From Streptomyces sp. NBC_01549 (GTDB taxonomy: Bacteria > Actinomycetota > Actinomycetes > Streptomycetales > Streptomycetaceae), in NCBI RefSeq assembly GCF_026339955.1, contig NZ_JAPEPW010000002.1:868001-932000 (forward strand): a DNA stretch of 64,000 nucleotides, read 5' to 3'. Below the pieces are notes generated by a model. The model saw only the letters and a program-made list of their open reading frames with translations. It was not told where the DNA came from and searched no databases. Within the stretch, counting starts at the first letter, position 1, and every line of letters starts with the position of its first letter. Made by a program: the position numbers and the translations under genes. Below are positions 31,748 to 39,202 of the stretch, in pieces.

Positions 31748-31969
31748 TCAGGGGTGCGTCAGCGCGTTGGTGACGAGCTCGGAGGTCACCAGGATCGCGT
31801 TGTCGCAGGCCTCGGGGGCGACGCCCCACTCGGTGAGCGACTCACGGACGCGTCTTCGTGCCACACCCACCGAGGCGGGCGCCGCGGGCAGGGCGAACAC
31901 ACGTGCCCGACGGGGATGCACATCTCCTGCTGGTCGGCCCAAAGGGTGGGGGAGGGAGGGCGGGGTCAT
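31748..31969 (-). pseudogene. Truncated GHKL (anti-sigma-type) ATP-binding protein
   Basis: 73 codons from ATG 31969. The sequence 'RRARVFALPAAPASVGVARR' and 'DNAILVTSELVTNALTHP' is the start of a HATPase_c_2 domain, including the N-box (SELVTNAL), but a stop follows at once. The G1 and G2 ATP boxes are missing. About 40 bp downstream another frame reads 'DGSGHIVRAVLPSKGG', which resembles the next family segment, so a small insertion plus deletion may have broken the gene. Such ATPases normally sit beside the XRE-DUF397 genes, as here. A short functional product is unlikely. Confidence 0.6.
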
Positions 31970-32275
31970 CGCCGTTCGCCTTTCGTCTGCCTTCGCACCA
32001 CACGCGGTGCCAATGCCGTCCCCCGCGACCCTGCACCGTCGCGAGATGTGTACAACTCGCCGCACATGGCGTCACGTCGCGGCCCCGTCTCCCCCAACTG
32101 GGCCGCACGATCCCTCCCTTCACCGGGCCAGGGACGATAGGACCACTCTGGCAGCTGCCAACAACACCTCGCAACCGACAAGTTGAAAATTGCAATGTGC
32201 CAGGTGCATGCTTCCCCCGTCAACGGATGATCGTGACAGACTGCGACCTCGTAGCCCGCTGTGAGGGGGTAAGGC
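31970..32275. other. 306-bp divergent control region upstream of the XRE gene
   Basis: No gene. It separates the truncated ATPase from the XRE regulator. Near 32180-32215 is an AT-rich patch with the 8-bp palindrome ATTGCAAT (32189-32196) and the half-sites GTGC/GCAT, likely the promoter and operator of the XRE gene. The rest is GC-rich without clear signals. Confidence 0.45.
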
Positions 32276-33151
32276 GTGTCCACGGAGACCGACTGGGGCG
32301 GCGCGCCTTCCGTCCTGCGGATGATTCTCGGCAAGCAGCTCGAGGAGCTGCGCACCCAGGCCGGGCTGACGTACGAGCAGGCGGGTGAGGCGATCGGCGT
32401 CAGCCACTCCACCATCCGCCGGATGGAGGCCGCCAAGGTGGCCCGGCTGCGGCTCGCCGACGCCGAGAAGCTCCTGCAGACCTACGGCGTGGCGGACCGG
32501 CAGGAGATCGACACCTTCCTGAAGTCGGTCCGTGAGGCCAACAAGCGCGGCTGGTGGCACACATACCGCGATGTCCTCCCGGACTGGTTCGCCGCGTATC
32601 TGAGCCTGGAGCAGGCGGCGCTGCAGATCCGCGCGTACGAGGCGGAGTTCGTGCACGGGCTGCTGCAGACGGAGGCGTACGCGCGCGCCCTGCTCGGCGC
32701 GGGCAATCCGCACGCCTCGGCCGAGGCGACCGAGCGCCGGGTCGCGCTGCGCATGCGCCGTCAGGAGCTGCTGTCCCGGCCCGCTCCGCCGCGCGTCTGG
32801 GTGGTGATGGACGAGACCGTGCTGAGGTGGCCGGTCGGCGGGCCCGAGGTGATGCGCGCGCAGATCGACCATCTGATCGAGGTCAACTCGCTCCCCCATG
32901 TGACCCTGCAGATCATGCCGTTCAGGAACGGCCCGCATCCGGCCATGCGGGCCGGTGCGTTCCATCTCTTCCGGTTCAGGGCACCCGAGTTGCCGGACAT
33001 CGTCTATCTGAACGGTCTGGTGGGAGCCGTCTACCTCGACAAGGACGACGACGTCGTGGTGTACCGCGAGGCCCTGGACCGGCTGGGCGCACAGTCAGCG
33101 CCCGCCAGGAAGACCGAGGATCTTCTCGGCGCGATTCGCAAGGAGCTGTGA
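32276..33151 (+). CDS. XRE-family helix-turn-helix regulator (DUF5753)
   Basis: 291-residue regulator of the large Streptomyces XRE-DUF5753 family. N-terminal helix-turn-helix: 'LGKQLEELRTQAGLTYEQAG' and 'AIGVSHSTIRRMEAAKVAR'. The DUF5753 domain follows: 'FVHGLLQTEAYARALL', 'RPAPPRVWVVMDETVLRWPV', 'HVTLQIMPFRNGPHPAMRAG'. GTG start at 32276. Its stop touches the GTG of the DUF397 gene (TGAGTG). These pairs resemble the WhiJ/BldB type of developmental control units (family knowledge); the truncated ATPase upstream would be the usual third partner. Confidence 0.92.
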   Translation: MSTETDWGGAPSVLRMILGKQLEELRTQAGLTYEQAGEAIGVSHSTIRRMEAAKVARLRLADAEKLLQTYGVADRQEIDTFLKSVREANKRGWWHTYRDVLPDWFAAYLSLEQAALQIRAYEAEFVHGLLQTEAYARALLGAGNPHASAEATERRVALRMRRQELLSRPAPPRVWVVMDETVLRWPVGGPEVMRAQIDHLIEVNSLPHVTLQIMPFRNGPHPAMRAGAFHLFRFRAPELPDIVYLNGLVGAVYLDKDDDVVVYREALDRLGAQSAPARKTEDLLGAIRKEL

Positions 33152-33388
33152 GTGCACCACCACATACGTAACGGCATGCCGTCCCGGGAGCTGGGCACGC
33201 AGGGCTGGTCCAAGCCGTGGAGCGACGACGCGGGCGGCGCCTGTGTCGAGGCGAAGAAACTGAGCGACGGACGGATCGCGCTGCGTCAGTCCACCGATCC
33301 CGAAGGGCCCGCCCTGGTTTTCACGCCCCGTGAAATGACGAGCTTTCTTGCGGGCGTCAAGGCGGGGGAGGCCGACTTCCTCCTCTGA
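33152..33388 (+). CDS. DUF397 protein
   Basis: 78-residue DUF397 (BldB-family-like) protein: 'WSKPWSDDAGGACVEAKKLS', 'RIALRQSTDPEGPALVFTPR', then the C-terminal 'FLAGVKAGEADF'. It directly abuts the XRE gene, so co-translation is certain in effect. A start at ATG 33176 would drop eight residues and is also reasonable. DUF397 proteins are thought to act with the adjacent XRE regulator. Confidence 0.9.
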   Translation: MHHHIRNGMPSRELGTQGWSKPWSDDAGGACVEAKKLSDGRIALRQSTDPEGPALVFTPREMTSFLAGVKAGEADFLL

Positions 33389-33470
33389 CAACCTTGTCCG
33401 AGTCCTATGCCTGTTCTTGTGCCCTGACGAACACCAGCTGTGTACCGACGACTTGATGGGAGGGGCGGCG

Positions 33471-34283
33471 TTGCCCGACAACGGATGGCCTGCCGACCGT
33501 ATCGACACCGAGAGCGCGCACTCCGCGCGTATCTACGACTACATCCTGGGCGGTAAGGACTACTACCCCGCCGACAAGGAGGCGGGCGACGCGATGGCGC
33601 GGGAGTGGCCCGCCCTCCCGATCCACATGAAGGCCAACCGCGACTGGATGAACCGCGCGGTGGCCTATCTGGCCAAGGAGGCGGGGGTACGCCAGTTCCT
33701 GGACATCGGCACCGGCATCCCCACCTCCCCCAACCTCCACGAGATCGCCCAGTCGGTGGCCCCCGACTCCCGGGTCGTCTACGTGGACAACGATCCCATC
33801 GTGCTCACCCTCTCGCAGGGCTTACTGTCAAGCACCCCTGAGGGCAAGACCGCGTACGTCGAGGCGGACATGCTCGACCCGGCGACGATCCTGGGCGCGC
33901 CGGAACTGCGCGACACCCTCGACCTCACCCAGCCGGTCGCCCTCACGGTGATCGCGATCGTCCACTTCGTCCTGGACGAGGCCGACGCGGTCGGCATCGT
34001 CCGGCGCCTGCTGGAACCCCTTCCCTCGGGCAGCTACCTGGCGATGTCCATCGGCACCGCCGAGTTCGCTCCTCAGGAGGTGGCCCGCGTCGCCCGTGAG
34101 TACGCGGCCCGCAACATGCCCATGCGGCTGCGCACCCACACGGAGGCCGAGGAGTTCTTCGAGGGCCTCGAACTCGTCGAGCCCGGCATCGTCCAGGTCC
34201 ACAAGTGGCACCCGGACGGCACGGAGACGGGGATCCGCGACGCGGACATCGCGATGTACGGGGCGGTGGCCCGCAAGCCGTAG
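33471..34283 (+). CDS. SAM-dependent methyltransferase (DUF574), with a TTA codon
   Basis: 270-residue methyltransferase of the actinobacterial PF04672 family. 'HSARIYDYILGGKDYYPADK' is the family N-terminus, 'VRQFLDIGTGIPTSPNLHEI' the SAM loop, 'VVYVDNDPIVL' the acidic ribose-binding strand. TTG 33471 is seven bases after GGAGG and is preferred; ATG 33456 is the alternative but has no ribosome site. Codon 33822-33824 is TTA, so expression may need the bldA tRNA. These genes frequently follow XRE-DUF397 pairs. Substrate unknown. Confidence 0.88.
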   Translation: MPDNGWPADRIDTESAHSARIYDYILGGKDYYPADKEAGDAMAREWPALPIHMKANRDWMNRAVAYLAKEAGVRQFLDIGTGIPTSPNLHEIAQSVAPDSRVVYVDNDPIVLTLSQGLLSSTPEGKTAYVEADMLDPATILGAPELRDTLDLTQPVALTVIAIVHFVLDEADAVGIVRRLLEPLPSGSYLAMSIGTAEFAPQEVARVAREYAARNMPMRLRTHTEAEEFFEGLELVEPGIVQVHKWHPDGTETGIRDADIAMYGAVARKP

Positions 34284-34302
34284 CCCGTCCGCTCCACACC
34301 AT

Positions 34303-34343
34303 CCGTGCCGCCGGCCCCGCTCGAAAGGGGCCCGGCGGCACGG
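34303..34343. terminator. Terminator after the methyltransferase gene
   Basis: CCGTGCCGCCGGCCCC (34303-34318) pairs with GGGG(C)CCGGCGGCACGG (34327-34343), 16 bp with one bulge and an 8-nt loop, 20 bp after the stop. Confidence 0.8.
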
Positions 34344-34355
34344 GTGTCTCGGCGG

Positions 34356-34406
34356 GACGGGGCCTAGCGGACGGACGTTCTCGCCGACCGAACGCTAGGC
34401 CCTGTC
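34356..34406. terminator. Second convergent hairpin, overlapping the XRE-TPR stop
   Basis: GACGGGGCCTAGCG (34356-34369) pairs with CGCTAGGCCCTGTC (34393-34406), 14 bp with one G-U. The right arm contains the TAG stop of the minus-strand regulator, so it can terminate that message as well as the methyltransferase read-through. Confidence 0.7.
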
Positions 34407-36185
34407 GTCCGCCGTGGAGTCCAGCAGGGCCGCGCACTCGACCGCGAGGCCCACCATGCCGTACGTCCGGGCCACACGCAGCGCCTCCCGCAGCAGCCCG
34501 GAGGCGTGGGCGGCGGCGCCGGGGCGGCCGGACCTGCGCAGCGCGCGGGCCTGGGCGAGCCGGAGGCGGGCCAGCTGCGGTTGGGAGGAGCGGACCGGTT
34601 CGGTCGCGGTCCGGAAGTGGGCAAGGGCGGTGTCCGGCTCTCCCGCGGCCAGGGCCAGCAGTCCGCGGGCCCGGGCGGTCGGTCCGATCAGCACGGTGGG
34701 CCAGCCCGCGAGGGCGATCTGCTCCCCGTCATGGGCTTCCAGCCGCTCACGCAGTACCGGCAGTACTTGGCGCAGCTCGGACTCGAATCCGCCTCGGGCG
34801 TCGAGCGCGGCACTCACCTCGGCGAGCAGAACCAGTGTGGGCACCGCCCATCCGGACGGCGGGAACCGGCTGAAGTCGGCGGTGTCGTGCGCGAACCCGA
34901 CGAGCCGGTCCGCCCCTTCGGCGTACTGGCCCGTCTCGCACAGCGCGAGCGCGAGCCCGGCCCGCCAGACGGGGAAGTAGCCGTGCTGTTCGACGGTGTC
35001 GGCCAGCCCGGAGGCGAACAGGTCCGCCATCCGGCCCTGTTCGCGCAGCAGCCAGTAGGCCTGGCCGAGGCGGGTCTGGTGCAGGTTGTCGGCGGGGACG
35101 GCCAGATCGGCGGGTAATCGCTCGACGAACGTCAGCGCGTCGCCGAAGATCCAGCCCGCGGCCTTGTCGAACCGGCCGTGCCACAGATCGAGCAGGGCGT
35201 CCAGGGTGTGCTGCTGCCAGGTGGTCAGCACGCCGCGGGTGTCCGCGGCGTGCTTGCGGTACTGGTTCGCCGTGGCCAGCGCGCTGTACACCTTGCCGGT
35301 CCGCAGCTGGTCGATGGCGACGGCCATGAGCGCCTCGCCGCGGAAGTAGGCCGAGCCGTGCCGGACCGCGGCGTCCCGCAGGCGTTCGGAGAGCGTCAGG
35401 GACTCGGCCGTGGACATGAAGTCGTACAGTCCCCACCGGCATTCGGTGAGCACCTCGCAGGCCACCTCGTCGTCCTTGCCGTCCGCGGCCAGCCTGCGCA
35501 GTGTGCTGCGGGCCAGCCGTGCACCCTGCTCCGGGCCCGCCTGGCCGGCGGCGGTGTCCTGGCTGACCGCCATGGACAGCTTCTTCGCCAGGTGCGCGTT
35601 GAGCCTGAGGCGCAGTCCGGCGGCATCGGCGCTCTCGTCGTCGCCCAGCGCGGCCAGGCTCTCCCTGATCAGCTGGAGCAGTTCGTGGTCGACCTGCCCG
35701 GGGTCCGACCAGCGGCGGGCCATCCTGACGACGGCCTCCGCCTGGGCCGTGGGATCCCCCTCGGCGCTCGCGTGCGCCGCCCGGTAGAGCCGGTCCGCCT
35801 CGCGCATGTCCCCGGTGGTGTGGTTGAGGTCGCCGCGCCGCAGCAGCCGGTCGAACTCGTCCCGCTGCCGGGCGGTGGCCGAACCTCCCCTGCCCGCACC
35901 GGACTTCACCAGTTTGGCCGCCCGCTCCCCCGGGCCCGGGCCGATCGTCTTCGAGATCCGCTCGGTGGACGGATCGGGAACCAGGGCGAGCAGCGCGCCC
36001 TTCGCTTCAAGCCGTTCGTCACACAGCTGCGCGAGCTCGTGCGTGACACGGCGCTGGCCGGTCTCGATCCTGCTCAGAAAGCTGCGGCTGCAGTGCACCT
36101 CTTCGGCCAGCTCGCTCAGTGACTTCCCGGCCGCCGTCCGACGTCGGCGCAACTCTGCGCCGAACGCGTTGTCTTCGATCGCCAT
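34395..36185 (-). CDS. XRE-family regulator with long helical-repeat (TPR-like) domain, TTA codon
   Basis: 596 residues. Residues about 9-65 are an XRE helix-turn-helix ('RRTAAGKSLSELAEEVHCSR', 'SFLSRIETGQRRVTHELAQL'). After a basic linker the remaining about 480 residues are Ala/Leu-rich helical pairs typical of TPR-like sensor domains ('LLRRGDLNHTTGDMREADRL', 'DALLDLWHGRFDKAAGWIFG'). The codon at 35117-35115 is TTA, in frame. GGGAGG lies directly against ATG 36185, so the true start may be elsewhere (TTG 36233 is in frame). It is divergent from the HSPA12-like gene across 148 bp that carry an inverted repeat, and probably regulates it. Confidence 0.85.
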   Translation of the reverse strand: MAIEDNAFGAELRRRRTAAGKSLSELAEEVHCSRSFLSRIETGQRRVTHELAQLCDERLEAKGALLALVPDPSTERISKTIGPGPGERAAKLVKSGAGRGGSATARQRDEFDRLLRRGDLNHTTGDMREADRLYRAAHASAEGDPTAQAEAVVRMARRWSDPGQVDHELLQLIRESLAALGDDESADAAGLRLRLNAHLAKKLSMAVSQDTAAGQAGPEQGARLARSTLRRLAADGKDDEVACEVLTECRWGLYDFMSTAESLTLSERLRDAAVRHGSAYFRGEALMAVAIDQLRTGKVYSALATANQYRKHAADTRGVLTTWQQHTLDALLDLWHGRFDKAAGWIFGDALTFVERLPADLAVPADNLHQTRLGQAYWLLREQGRMADLFASGLADTVEQHGYFPVWRAGLALALCETGQYAEGADRLVGFAHDTADFSRFPPSGWAVPTLVLLAEVSAALDARGGFESELRQVLPVLRERLEAHDGEQIALAGWPTVLIGPTARARGLLALAAGEPDTALAHFRTATEPVRSSQPQLARLRLAQARALRRSGRPGAAAHASGLLREALRVARTYGMVGLAVECAALLDSTADDRA

Positions 36186-36211
36186 CCTCCCAACGGTCCG
36201 CTCCCGCCCCT

Positions 36212-36235
36212 TGTTGCCAGAAAGCGTTGGCAACA
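36212..36235. promoter_or_regulatory. Inverted repeat between XRE-TPR and Hsp70-like genes
   Basis: TGTTGCCA (36212-36219), 8-bp spacer, TGGCAACA (36228-36235). The only strong dyad in the divergent region and a natural operator for the XRE regulator controlling itself and the Hsp70-like gene. Confidence 0.5.
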
Positions 36236-36333
36236 GCCGACCGCTCCACGTTCCCGCGGAAACCCACCACTCTGTCTGTGAGCGAGCTTACAGCGAGCAA
36301 GGGCGCGGGCACCGGCAGACAGGAGCACTGGTC

Positions 36334-38124
36334 ATGGGTTCGGACGAGGCCAAGGTGGTGGCGGCCGTCGACTTCGGCACGCACGGCACCGGCTTCGCCT
36401 GGACGGTGAGGACCCCGCTCAACGACGATCCGCGGACCAGACGGGTCCAGTTCTTCACGCGGTTCCCCGGCCGGCAGCTGGAGCGTCCGAAGAACCTCAC
36501 GGCGATCCTGGTGACGGACGGCGGGGACACGGTCGCCTGGGGCCACGAGGCGCGCGCTCGGTGGGCCGAGGCCCTGGCGAAGGGGGAGTCCGAGGGGCTC
36601 GGCTACGCCTATGCCTTCAAGGCGGCGCTGAAGAGCGGCGGTTCGATGGCGGACCTGCCCGTCACGGGCGGCTTCGTCGACCGCGCCGACCGAGGTCTGA
36701 TCCGGCGACTGGTCACCGCCTACCTCAAGGAGATCCGCGACCTGGCGACGGCGGAGATCAAGAGGATGACGTACACGGAACGAGAGGTCCGTTGGTGCAT
36801 CACCGTTCCCGCGATCTGGGACGACGAGGACAAGGCGGTGCTGCGGCGGCTGGCCGTGGACGCGGGGTTCCCCGCCGATCCGGAGCGGCTGCTGCTGGCC
36901 ATCGAGCCGGAGGCGGCGGCCCTGTACTGCCATCTGCGGATGCCCGACGCCGCCTCTGGTCCGCTTGAGCGGGCCCGGCTGCCCCTGCACCTCGACGGCT
37001 TCCGTTCCGTGGTGGTCGACTGCGGCGGCGGCACGGTCGACATCACGGCGTACGAGTCGCACGGCGACGCCGGTCCGTCGATCGCGCTGCGTGAGATCGG
37101 CCTCGCCACCGGTGGGTGGCTGGGATCGGAATACGTCAACCGGGCGTTCCTCGACAAGACGCTCGCCGACCGCTTCGGCCCGGGGGTCCTGAAGCGCATC
37201 GCGCGGGATCACCCCGCCGAGCTGCTCAAGCTGTCCGGGCAGTGGGAGCAGGCCAAGGCGACGGTGGAACTGGACCGGGACGCGGATTCGGTCACCCATG
37301 TGCTGGACCCGGTGCGGATCGAGGTTCCGGACTCCCTGTGGGATCTCCTCGACGAGCCGGTGCGGGCGCGGCTGACACGGGACGCCAGCCTGCCGCGGCA
37401 GATCGTCCTGTCTCCCGACGAGGTGAAGGGGCTGTTCGACGAGAGGGTGGACGGCATCCTGGACAAGGTCGCGGAGCAGCTCGCGACCATCGGCCGGACC
37501 TGCGGCACGGACGCGGATCCGGAGACCCTGGTGCTGGTCGGGGGATTCGCCCGCTCCCCGTGGCTGCGCGAGCGGATGCGGGCCCGCTTCGGCGAGCGGC
37601 ACCGCATCCTCGCCCCGCCGGACCCGGCCCTCGCGGTCCTGGAAGGCGCCGTCCACTTCGCCTACCGCCCGGACGTGTTCGTCTCCCGGCAGGCCAAGTA
37701 CACGTACGGCTACGAGACGGCCAAGCCGTTCGAGGAGGGGGTGGACTCCACGATGCGCATGTACCGCGACGACGAGGGTGACCTTCTGTGCGTCGGCCGT
37801 TTCGGTGTCGCGGTCCGGCGCATGGACAGCGTGCGGGTGAACGACGCCCACCCTTTCCGGATCGTGCCGGTCCGCGAGGACCAGGACGAGCTCGACGTCC
37901 GCCTGTACCGCTCCGCGAAGGCCGATCCCCGGTATGTCGACGAGGACGGGTGCGAGGAGATCGGCCGGCTGACCGTTGACCTGTCCGGCACCGTCGGCAG
38001 GCCACTGCGGGAGCGTCCGATCATGCTGCTGTTCTACTTCGGCGCCGCCGAACTGCGGGTCGAGGTGTTCGATCCCGCGACCGAGGAGACCAGCCGGGTC
38101 TCCGTCGACTTCGACCGCGTATAG
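36334..38124 (+). CDS. Atypical Hsp70 (HSPA12-like) ATPase
   Basis: 596-residue actin-fold ATPase. Phosphate-1 loop 'VAAVDFGTHGTGFAW' is near residue 9, phosphate-2 loop 'SVVVDCGGGTVDITAYES' near 225, adenosine motif 'LVLVGGFARSPWLRERM' near 400. The spacing and the 'DFGT...GFAW' form match HSPA12-type proteins rather than DnaK. The C-terminal 150 residues ('FEEGVDSTMRMYRDDEGD', 'IMLLFYFGAAELRVEVFD') form a beta-rich segment instead of the DnaK lid, so ordinary DnaJ/GrpE cycling is doubtful. ATG 36334 follows AGGAG. A coiled-coil protein gene follows within about 26 bp, suggesting a dedicated partner. Role unknown. Confidence 0.87.
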   Translation: MGSDEAKVVAAVDFGTHGTGFAWTVRTPLNDDPRTRRVQFFTRFPGRQLERPKNLTAILVTDGGDTVAWGHEARARWAEALAKGESEGLGYAYAFKAALKSGGSMADLPVTGGFVDRADRGLIRRLVTAYLKEIRDLATAEIKRMTYTEREVRWCITVPAIWDDEDKAVLRRLAVDAGFPADPERLLLAIEPEAAALYCHLRMPDAASGPLERARLPLHLDGFRSVVVDCGGGTVDITAYESHGDAGPSIALREIGLATGGWLGSEYVNRAFLDKTLADRFGPGVLKRIARDHPAELLKLSGQWEQAKATVELDRDADSVTHVLDPVRIEVPDSLWDLLDEPVRARLTRDASLPRQIVLSPDEVKGLFDERVDGILDKVAEQLATIGRTCGTDADPETLVLVGGFARSPWLRERMRARFGERHRILAPPDPALAVLEGAVHFAYRPDVFVSRQAKYTYGYETAKPFEEGVDSTMRMYRDDEGDLLCVGRFGVAVRRMDSVRVNDAHPFRIVPVREDQDELDVRLYRSAKADPRYVDEDGCEEIGRLTVDLSGTVGRPLRERPIMLLFYFGAAELRVEVFDPATEETSRVSVDFDRV

Positions 38125-38150
38125 CCATGGCCCGCCCCGAAGGAGGAGAC

Positions 38151-38957
38151 GTGTTGTTCAACCGCGACAAGGGCAAGCGGCCGCACGAAGTGAGCATCAG
38201 GCTGGACGGCTTGGACACCCTGGAGTCGCGGATCCGGAAGCTGGAGGCCGTCGCGGACGACCAGCGGACCGCGCTCGCCTCGCTCGGCCCGCTCAGTGAC
38301 CGGCTGGTCGAGTTGAGGATGCGCCAAGAACGTGCGGAGGAACGGGCTCAGATGCTGGAGACGGCCGTCGCGGACACCCGCCGTGTGCTCGACGAGCAGA
38401 GCGAGGTACTGGACCTGGTGCGGGTCGCTCAGGTGGCGGAACGGGCCGATCTCACCCGTGAGGACTTTCTCGTCCACTACGAACTCGCCCAGCGGTTACG
38501 GGCGTTGTACACCCAGCGGATACCCGACCTGATCCAGCCGCGGCTGACGGCGGAGCGGCCCCGTGACATCCTACGGCGCCAGGCGCAGCTGATCAGCGGG
38601 CTGTGTCTGGTGCTGTTCGGCCCCGACGAAGAGGGCGGGCTCGGGGAACCCGACCTCGCCGAACTGGCCCGCATCGCAACCGACGCCGGAGTGGTGGGCC
38701 TCGACGCGCGCCACCAGCGGCTGCTGGAGCGGGTCGGCACGGAGGCCGCCCATCTGTTCCGGGCCATGACCGGCAGCGGCTATGTCAGCCACTTCGACTT
38801 CGCGGTGGAGCCCGGCACCCCGGCGGATCCGAAGGAGCACGCTCTCTGGCCTTCGTGCGCGGCCGGGCGACCCGTCGCCTTCGTGGTGTGTCCGGGATAC
38901 CGCGCGGCGGACCGCCGGCTGCTGGAGACCTTCGTCTACACCGAGGCCGAGGGCTGA
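38151..38957 (+). CDS. Coiled-coil partner protein of the Hsp70-like ATPase, TTA codon
   Basis: 268-residue protein without a recognised family. Residues about 12-95 are a strongly predicted coiled coil ('IRLDGLDTLESRIRKLEAVA', 'MRQERAEERAQMLETAVADT'), followed by a mixed alpha/beta domain ('EDFLVHYELAQRLRALYTQR', 'LFRAMTGSGYVSHFDFAVEP', 'PVAFVVCPGYRAADRRLLET'). The overall plan, coiled coil then compact domain, recalls GrpE-like exchange factors, but no sequence similarity is visible. GTG 38151 has AGGAGG five bases upstream; ATG 38127 lacks a site. Codon 38496-38498 is TTA. It shares the operon with the Hsp70-like gene and is followed by a strong terminator. Confidence 0.75.
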   Translation: MLFNRDKGKRPHEVSIRLDGLDTLESRIRKLEAVADDQRTALASLGPLSDRLVELRMRQERAEERAQMLETAVADTRRVLDEQSEVLDLVRVAQVAERADLTREDFLVHYELAQRLRALYTQRIPDLIQPRLTAERPRDILRRQAQLISGLCLVLFGPDEEGGLGEPDLAELARIATDAGVVGLDARHQRLLERVGTEAAHLFRAMTGSGYVSHFDFAVEPGTPADPKEHALWPSCAAGRPVAFVVCPGYRAADRRLLETFVYTEAEG

Positions 38958-39098
38958 CACCGGGCTTTGGTTCGATGTGCTGTCCGGCCCTCGGGTCGGG
39001 GTCGGACAGTAGGATTTCGGTCCGGGGCGCGCGGGGGGCGCTCCGGCCCGGAAGGCCACAGGGCCCGAGGGGGGACCGGGTTGGGGGACCCGGGGGAA

Positions 39099-39133
39099 GG
39101 GGAGCGGAGCCGACGCCATCGGCTCCGCTCCCC
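39099..39133. terminator. Strong terminator closing the Hsp70-like operon
   Basis: Perfect 15-bp arms GGGGAGCGGAGCCGA (39099-39113) and its complement (39119-39133), loop CGCCA. It separates the Hsp70-like/coiled-coil operon from the phosphotransferase gene. Confidence 0.85.
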
Positions 39134-39202
39134 CTCCGATGCGTGCGTTCCGGCCGCCGAAAATCGCTGGCCGGGGCGTTCTGGGTCGTTCAGACTCTCG
39201 CC

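Noticed and set aside
35806..36333. N-terminal extension of the Hsp70-like frame
   Set aside because: The upstream part is antisense to the XRE-TPR gene; AGGAG and ATG at 36334 give the natural start with the phosphate-1 loop near residue 9.
38603..39202. Upstream extension of the phosphotransferase frame
   Set aside because: It overlaps the coiled-coil gene in another frame and runs through a 15-bp perfect terminator; start moved to GTG 39203.
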